Origin: Thermomucor indicae-seudaticae
Taxonomy: Eukaryota > Mucoromycota > Mucoromycetes > Mucorales > Lichtheimiaceae
Direction: 5' to 3'
Length of the DNA stretch: 22,791 nucleotides
Assembly (NCBI GenBank): GCA_000787465.1
Contig: JSYX01000577.1
Coordinates: 1-22,791 of the forward strand
Both the position numbers and the translations under genes were made by a program. Positions 17,366 through 22,791 of the stretch are shown here, piece by piece. Positions within the stretch are counted from its first letter, which is position 1; each line of letters begins with the position of its first letter. A model generated the notes under the pieces. It did no database searches. It saw nothing but the letters and a program-made list of their open reading frames with translations, and was not told the DNA's origin.

Positions 17366-20121
17366 ATGCGAATCCTTTCAGAAGCAAGGCTATATTTCAT
17401 ATGCAGGTTAGCATAGCGGGCTTATTATCGAAACGATATCCACCTGCTAACTTGGGACGGGGACGTTAAACCTTTCGATATAAGCGTTGTCTCTATTGGT
17501 GGATATATGGTAGGTGCTTTCTTTAGCTTTACGTCGTGTCAACAGCCTGGTTCTGATTTGTTCATTCTTTAGTATGGGTAAGCAGACCCATGCTGTTGTT
17601 ATTGCAAGTGTTCCTTGGATTTAGAGTCCTTCCAGGTACGACAACGGGGTTGTCACAGCTTGCTTGGCGATCCCCGCGTTTAGGAGCATTTTTGCCCTTG
17701 ACAGTGACGCCAACGGGTCAGCTGCGGTGATCATCTCTTTAGCGGCCTCGTTTCTATCTTCATTGGTAGGGACAAATAATTGATACATCGGGATTACGCC
17801 ATCTCTTACGATATATGCTTGGATCCGTAAGGTCTCTGGATTCGTGGCAGATGGAATCGGTCGGAAAAAGCTCTTCTACGTCGCGGCTGTGTTCCATATT
17901 GTTGGAACCATTATACAGCTGGCAGGCATGCAACTTGCTGCATTGTTGGTCGGTCGTATTGTTACCGGATTTACAGCAGGGTAAAGCAGAAGGAAGTTCC
18001 TAGTGTAGACGATGCGTAATACTGACCACTATTCTCAGCATATTAGGCATGTCCGTTCCTTTATGTAAGTCTAACCAAGAGTGAAGACGGCTGGGGCCAG
18101 GGCTAAAGACACCGGGAATCGTACTAGACCAGAGCGAAATCGCGAGTCCTCAAAACCGCGGCCGAGTCATTACGCTGTATCAACTGGGTGTCACAACGGG
18201 TTTCTGCGTATCCTCCTGGATCGCGTATGGAACGTTTCATCTACAAGGAAACATGTCCTGGCAGTATGTCTTGCTATCTGTGTGTTCGATTTCGCAGGCT
18301 CTGACTATCGGATAGGATACCCATTGGACTTCAGATAGTGCCAGGTGGTTTCTTATTACTAGGCCTTTCTGGAGTACCCGAAAGGTAGGAAACTGAGCCA
18401 TTCAGTTGCATCCAGAGACAAGTAACACATATTTTATGTGTCGATTACTCAGCCCCAGATGGCTCATATCTCGAGAGCGAAACAAAGAAGCGTTGGAGAT
18501 ACTCGCATTACTTCGCAGTGAGGGTGATACCCGGGATACAGAAGTGCAAATGGAATTCACGGGGATCGTTCAAGATGTCACCTTTGATCGAACGTTTTCC
18601 TCGACGAAATTTCTGGCGCTATTCAAAAAAGGGATTGACAATTATCGCAAGAGAACAATCCTTGGTGCTGGAATCCATACTTTTACCCAGTTCACAGGTA
18701 TCAATGCATTACTGTAAGTGCGAAATTTCGATCATTTACTGTCATGAAAGTTCAAATGCACGATAAACCTGATAGCTGCAAAGTTAGTAACTCTTTAGCT
18801 CTTCCAGGTTTTATCTGCCCAGGATTCTGCAGTCGACAGGTCTGGCAGAGATAAATTCGGCGCTCCTTGGTAAAGTCTTTTATCCTACTCATTGCTTAAT
18901 CTGGAAGTAACGGATTGTATATCAGGCGCTGGAGTAGGTGCACTTGTGAATATGCTTGGTACCATTCCCGTATTCTTTTATGCAAGTATCTAAGAATGCA
19001 TTTAGTAGCAATGTATTCAGTGTAGTAAAACATCTGACCGAGAGGGGTCGTTTTAAACTAGATTGATCGGTGGGACCGTCGCCGAATTTTGACTATTGGG
19101 GCTCTGTGGATGGGTGCCTCTTTGATAGTTGTTGCTGGCCTTATGGGAAAATACAGCACAATGCTTACACCACCACGATTGCATCTGAACCCAAGTTCAA
19201 CCTTTGACGATATAGACGTGTCAATGCATAATCATGCGGCAATGTATAGCATCATGGTCCTCTTATGCGTTTTTGTCGCCGTTTTCGCACTGAGTTGGTA
19301 AGTATAGCAGGGAAATAACAAATTATTTAAACCAATGCGCTCACTATGTTTGCGATAGGGGTCCTGCGGGCTGGATTTATCCCGCCGAGATTTATCCGCA
19401 GTTCATACGTGCGAATGCGATGGGTATCACGACAGCATCCAGTTATCTGTTTAACATTATCATTACCGTGGTGACTCCCTTACTGTTCGAAACGATCCGC
19501 TGGGGAACCTATTTGATGTTTGGATGCTTTTGTATAGCCATTGCTTGGATGATACATCGCTTCTATCCAGAGACCCGAGTAAGTGACAACTTTGTCCAAC
19601 TCAAATCTATAGTGCTTGCCCTGATGATTTTCTTTTTCCAGGGGCGTTCTTTGGAAGAAGTCAACCTAATATTTAGCGGCGCTCTCGTCGACAAGCAACC
19701 GGGCGCACATCATCCAGATACGGCAGCGGAAGCTTTAGTACGAATGCAAAAGATCCGGTACCGGGACCGACGCAAAACATTAGCTCGTGGTGGAAGCCGA
19801 CGATCAAACGACCCTTGGCAAGCTGCATGTATGCCAGGACACATTGGGCGATCGACTTATGTGGAAGCGCGTCAACCTTCTGGTGCTGAGGATGGACGAG
19901 TGACGCCAGACCAGGCCGAGAAAGCAGCAAAAACAGTGTACGAAAAAGACGATGCACCGACGCCCAATAATGAAGTGGTCGAAAGACCAGACTATCAGAG
20001 CCAGACTGCAACTATGACTGAGCGACAAAGCCCTTGGCGCACGAACACCCACCCAATGCAATATTTAATGAAAACTTATTACAACCTGTATGTATGTCAC
20101 ACTGATGTGAACACAACTTAA
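17366..20121 (+). CDS. MFS sugar transporter (sugar porter family), 14 exons
   Basis: Proton- or gradient-driven uptake of a hexose or similar sugar at the plasma membrane; exact substrate cannot be read. Exons: 17366-17406, 17485-17509, 17573-17577, 17636-17765, 17832-17980, 18039-18064, 18128-18263, 18316-18384, 18453-18713, 18808-18869, 18926-18981, 19062-19297, 19359-19578, 19642-20121; 631 aa. Signatures in order: GGYMYGYDNG (TM1), VADGIGRKK (loop 2-3), RGRVITLYQLGVTTG, IPIGLQIVPGG, PESPRWL (~192), QFTGINALLFYLPR (TM7), DRWDRRR, GPAGWIYPAEIYPQFIRANAM, PETRGRSLEEVNLIF (~469). Twelve membrane spans are expected. The ~150-residue C-terminal tail after PETRG is hydrophilic and unusually long. 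Thirteen introns of 52-94 nt; the one at 18982-19061 starts GCAAGT, and the one at 19579-19641 is 63 nt and stop-free. Exons 1-3 are the least certain; exon 3 is 5 nt. Confidence 0.93.
17573..17577 (+). other. Inferred 5-nt microexon 3 of the sugar transporter
   Basis: TATGG between acceptor ATTCTTTAG and donor GTAAGC. It joins phase 0 (…GGYM) to phase 2 (G TAC GAC) and supplies Tyr-Gly so that the TM1 signature reads GGYMYGYDNG. Flanking introns are 63 and 58 nt. Without it the only in-frame join (acceptor at 17621-17622) gives SPSRYDNG, losing the conserved Gly before Tyr-Asp. Confidence 0.7.
18982..19061 (+). other. GC-AG intron 11 of the sugar transporter
   Basis: 80-nt intron with donor GCAAGT and acceptor TTAAACTAG, phase 0. 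It joins PVFFY to IDRWDRRR, the conserved end of TM8 and following loop. The GT four bases downstream leaves a frame that no nearby acceptor rescues. Confidence 0.82.
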
Positions 20122-20234
20122 TTTTGCAGCATTTCTGTATTTGCATTCAAACTGTACTTTTTTAAGGATCGAGAACCGATTTATATACCAATACTAGTAC
20201 TTTGGGATTTTTTCTGGTTTTACAGCAATCTATT

Positions 20235-21601
20235 ATGTCAATTGACGGTGAGCACATAGCGTAGAGAGCATTATTTTGTCACAGGCGGTTCATTGACTTG
20301 GAAAAAGACGACCAAAGTGTTTATCGCCATCTCTGGCAGTGCAGGATTGGAACCCCAGTGGATAGAAAACTAATATTGCGTTGGACCAGCCAACGTCTTC
20401 CTGCAGTCATATCAGAACATCCAATTTTATTGAAAGGCTACGATAAGGCGTTTGCCTCTGTTTGGATCGACGATAAGCACGTTCTCATCGGCAACAAAGA
20501 AAGCAAAGTAAATCAATGCTCTGATTTAAGCGAGGGGACGCATTCACTGACACTTCTCTATATAGCTCCTAAAGCTTAATGTCATGCAGGGGACGTACAC
20601 AGAAATCCCGTGCACTCAAGGTCAACGCACCACCGCAGTACGACAGGTGGACAGCAGCAAGGCGGAAGAAGCCCTGAGGATGGTTGATCCTCTAACACCC
20701 ACCACTCAACGACGGCCTCTGGCAAAATGTCAAGGAATACGAAGCCTTGCTGTGAGCCCGTTCGGCACAGAATTGGCGGTCGCATTCGCAGATCCGCCTG
20801 CACTACTGATATATAGTCTACCTAACTTTGACCTCTTGAGTGTCACCTCTAAAGAAGAGTCCCACCAGGATGCGATCTTTAGCGTTCAGTGGGTTGACGG
20901 CCAAACACTGTTGACTGGCTCGCGGGACGGATCGTTGAAACTCTGGCGATTTAATGCTGACGGTATCTGCTGCATCTGGTCAACACACAAGGATTATTCA
21001 AAACGCGTGCGAGACACTAAAATTATGGAACGGCCTGTATGTCTAAGCGCTAGCTTGGTTTCGAATGGCACAGTCAGTCTTTGGGACCTCAACCAACGTC
21101 AACAGGTTAGCTGCAAATTAGAAAATTCGACGGCATGCAGTTACTCAAAGTATAAAGCAACAAATTTAGACAAGAGAAATGGAGTTGCCGCACCGGAACG
21201 AGCTCGTGTGTGTGGCGATACAGGAAGCTTCGATTGCAGTCGGCTCGCAGTCGCATATCACGGTGCTGGATAGTCGCAGTCAATCACCTGTTGTGGACGA
21301 TATACCTTCTCTAGACGGAAACTGGGGCGTGCGAGCCCTCGATTACCGCGACCACATAATCACCTGTGGCGGTGGACAGGGTCGCTTGTCATTCTATGAT
21401 ACCCGGAACAGGAACTATATGCCAAGCCCCGTTGCCACTTCCAGGTCTGCTTCGGAAGGCTGGCTAGATCCAGAAGCATTTGTCCAATTACCACAAGCCA
21501 TATACTCATTGGGCTATCATCCAACAACAAACAAACTTTTTACTGCCGGTGGTCCGATCCTCAATTCCGTCAAAGGGTTCTATGCCGCTGTTTGGTATTG
21601 A
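20235..21601 (+). CDS. DCAF12: DCAF12-like WD40 protein (CUL4-DDB1 substrate receptor family)
   Basis: In animals DCAF12 docks on DDB1-CUL4 ubiquitin ligase and recognises C-terminal acidic degrons; the same role here is inferred. Exons: 20235-20247, 20308-20507, 20575-21105, 21170-21601; 391 aa against about 450 for human DCAF12, mainly by a shorter N-terminus. Matching strings: LKGYDKAFASVWIDDKHVLIG, QGIRSLAVSPFGTELAVAF, IYSLPNFDLL, DAIFSVQWVDGQTLLTGSR, DGSLKLWRF, GTVSLWDLN, ASIAVGSQSHITVLDSR, RDHIITCGGGQGRLSFYD, KLFTAGGPILNSVKGFYAAVW, the last ending near the stop as in the human protein. A beta-propeller of WD repeats is expected. Introns are 60, 67 and 64 nt. The first exon (13 nt) and its acceptor GGAAAAAG are the weakest part; the alternative acceptor CACAG at 20284 gives the wrong frame. 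It starts 113 nt after the transporter stop, same strand. Confidence 0.88.
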
Positions 21602-21684
21602 TTCGTTTTGTTTCATTTCGTAACCACAATCATTTTTCCCTTCTTCTTGAAGTACATGCCTTTCTCTTTTTTCTTCGTGCACTG

Positions 21685-22038
21685 ATGGATCCTGGAGAAA
21701 GTCATCTTGATAGACTTAAAGCGGTACCCAACTTGGTTGAGGAAGACCCTTCAATTATTACTCCTCAGCATCAAAAGTCATATCTCGACATGTCGTGGGA
21801 GGAACTCTCCGATATGCTCAAGCAGTACGAGCGAGCCAACAATGCAACACAAAGGCGGCACAATGACGAAGAATCATCCCTGTCAATGGATAGCACGCCT
21901 GTATCGTCGATCACCGTACCCACTCCCCAAGATGACATCCATCCGCCCGCTTTCAAAGAGGGACAATCAGAAGCTGGTTGGGACTCTGGTACAGGTTATC
22001 AAGACAAAGATCACACTCCATCACTCATTAAAGAATAA
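21685..22038 (+). CDS. Small acidic hypothetical protein
   Basis: Single-exon frame of 117 aa starting MDPGESHLDRLKAVPNLVEE, with a short amphipathic stretch (SWEELSDMLKQYERANN) and then an acidic Ser/Thr/Pro/Gln-rich tail ending SLIKE. No membrane segment and no family recognised. The frame is open upstream to 21592, but that part is Phe-rich and low quality, so ATG 21685 is preferred. It lies 83 nt after the DCAF12-like stop, same strand, without an obvious promoter; it could be a separate small gene or a 3' UTR frame. AATAAA overlaps the stop codon. Ordered codon use and the sharp change in composition at the ATG support coding. Confidence 0.5.
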   Translation: MDPGESHLDRLKAVPNLVEEDPSIITPQHQKSYLDMSWEELSDMLKQYERANNATQRRHNDEESSLSMDSTPVSSITVPTPQDDIHPPAFKEGQSEAGWDSGTGYQDKDHTPSLIKE

Positions 22039-22102
22039 AACGTAACGCGTCTTACGTATGCCCAATCCGCTTACGTCCCTTTGATCTTGCCTGTCGTATC
22101 GT

Positions 22103-22491
22103 TTAATGCTTGTCACAAATTACAGGTTTATTTTTCAAAACTTTGCAGTGCTATACAAAAGATTTTGCGCAGAGAAACCAACATGAATTCACGGAAAAGA
22201 GATACGATAATTTGCATTTGTCATTTTGCTTCAAACAATCATTTGCACTTACCGGTATAACCCACCACAGAAGGGGGCTGGCATAGCCATTCGACGCAGG
22301 AGGGCCGCACAAGATACCCTCATCCACTCACCCCTGCCGATTAGGCCCCACACTGCCCAAAATGAAGAGGGGAAAGACCTATCATCATCATGAGAATTTG
22401 CATTAATAGAATCGTAACAGAAAGAACGTACCATCACACGGCTTGGCAAAGAATACCCTAGCCGTCGGAAACACACATTCATTGCATCCAT
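22103..22491 (-). CDS. Tentative four-exon small membrane protein
   Basis: Exons by splice pattern: 22491-22432, 22378-22332, 22277-22253, 22150-22103; 59 aa. Introns 53, 54 and 102 nt with donors GTACGT, GTGAGT, GTAAGT and acceptors GATGATAG, TATGCCAG, TTTGTATAG; phases 0, 2, 0 all join in frame. The product reads MDAMNVCFRRLGYSLPSRVM, then a hydrophobic run VFPLFILGSVG, then PNRQGPLLWWVIP and a Lys-rich end. I do not recognise it. Support is the run of good, normally spaced splice sites; against it, the same region has a 164-codon unspliced frame (22743-22249) and the last exon is unremarkable. It converges on the small acidic gene with about 65 nt between stops. Confidence 0.35.
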
Positions 22492-22791
22492 AAAAGACCT
22501 TCTTCGTCTGCCTTGCGAGTAAGAGTATAGTATGGGCAATGCAGTAATATGACGGTTCAAAAGAGTGTGTAGCGTTGAGAATGCTTGTAATATGAAGAGG
22601 AAGTCAAAAGCATGCAGAATATTAAATGAACGCCCTCCGTTTGAATATCTATCTTGACCGAGACAGCTCTTACGTGGCATGATTGCAGCAAACCCTTGCA
22701 AAAGGACTATCTGGAACTTTATATCATGATGCGTCTTCGACATACTGTTTATTGATTGAACATTTGCGTAACTCGAAATACATTTTACATC
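22492..22791. other. Right window edge, no supported gene
   Basis: Three hundred nucleotides upstream (minus strand) of the tentative small membrane gene. Only an open frame without motifs; may contain that gene's promoter or an upstream exon. Confidence 0.4.

Noticed and set aside
20085..20145. Possible extra intron (GTATGT to TTTTGCAG) extending the transporter C-terminus
   Set aside because: It would be about 44 nt, shorter than all other introns here, and the extended frame would run through the start exon of the DCAF12-like gene.
22249..22743. 164-codon minus-strand frame at the right edge
   Set aside because: It reads through two good intron-like segments (22431-22379 and 22331-22278); the spliced model is preferred, with low confidence.

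Overview
The window is nuclear DNA of a filamentous, early-diverging fungus, most likely Mucoromycota/Mucorales. The evidence is a dense set of short spliceosomal introns (52-102 nt, typically GTAAGT donors), a plasma-membrane H+-ATPase whose sequence reads closer to the plant/rust type than to the ascomycete type, and fungal PIC2-like, ORC3, QNG1 and DCAF12-like genes. Taxonomy is inferred from the proteins only. No tRNA, rRNA, CRISPR array, intact transposon or bacterial-type operon was seen. All exon coordinates come from matching splice sites to conserved protein motifs by eye, with no RNA evidence.

Layout. 1-2487 (-): 5' four exons of the H+-ATPase PMA1, cut by the window edge. 2488-4870: long gene-poor divergent promoter region. 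4871-6465 (+): ten-exon queuosine-nucleotide N-glycosylase (QNG1, DUF2419), with three GC-AG introns and a 10-nt exon. 6482-7735 (-): ankyrin-like protein with a very basic tail. 7839-10814 (-): ten-exon origin recognition complex subunit 3 (ORC3). 11369-11915 (-): small secreted protein whose second exon is a C-rich minisatellite, best read as a Pro/Phe repeat. 11916-14134: AT-rich stretch with no convincing gene. 14135-14660 (+): small secreted Gly/Ser-rich protein made of mini-exons, all split by phase-1 introns. 15458-16704 (+): mitochondrial phosphate carrier (PIC2 type). 17366-20121 (+): 14-exon MFS sugar transporter with an inferred 5-nt microexon and one GC-AG intron. 20235-21601 (+): DCAF12-like WD40 protein. 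21685-22038 (+): small acidic hypothetical protein. 22103-22491 (-): tentative four-exon small membrane protein.

The genes do not form one pathway. Several concern membrane energetics and nutrient import (proton pump, sugar transporter, mitochondrial phosphate import); others are housekeeping (replication origin licensing, queuosine salvage, ubiquitin-ligase substrate adaptor). The unusual content is in gene structure (microexons, a cluster of GC-AG introns, in-frame stop-free introns) and in the two low-complexity secreted proteins flanking the AT-rich gap. I found no evidence for a defence-type or other wholly new multi-gene system.
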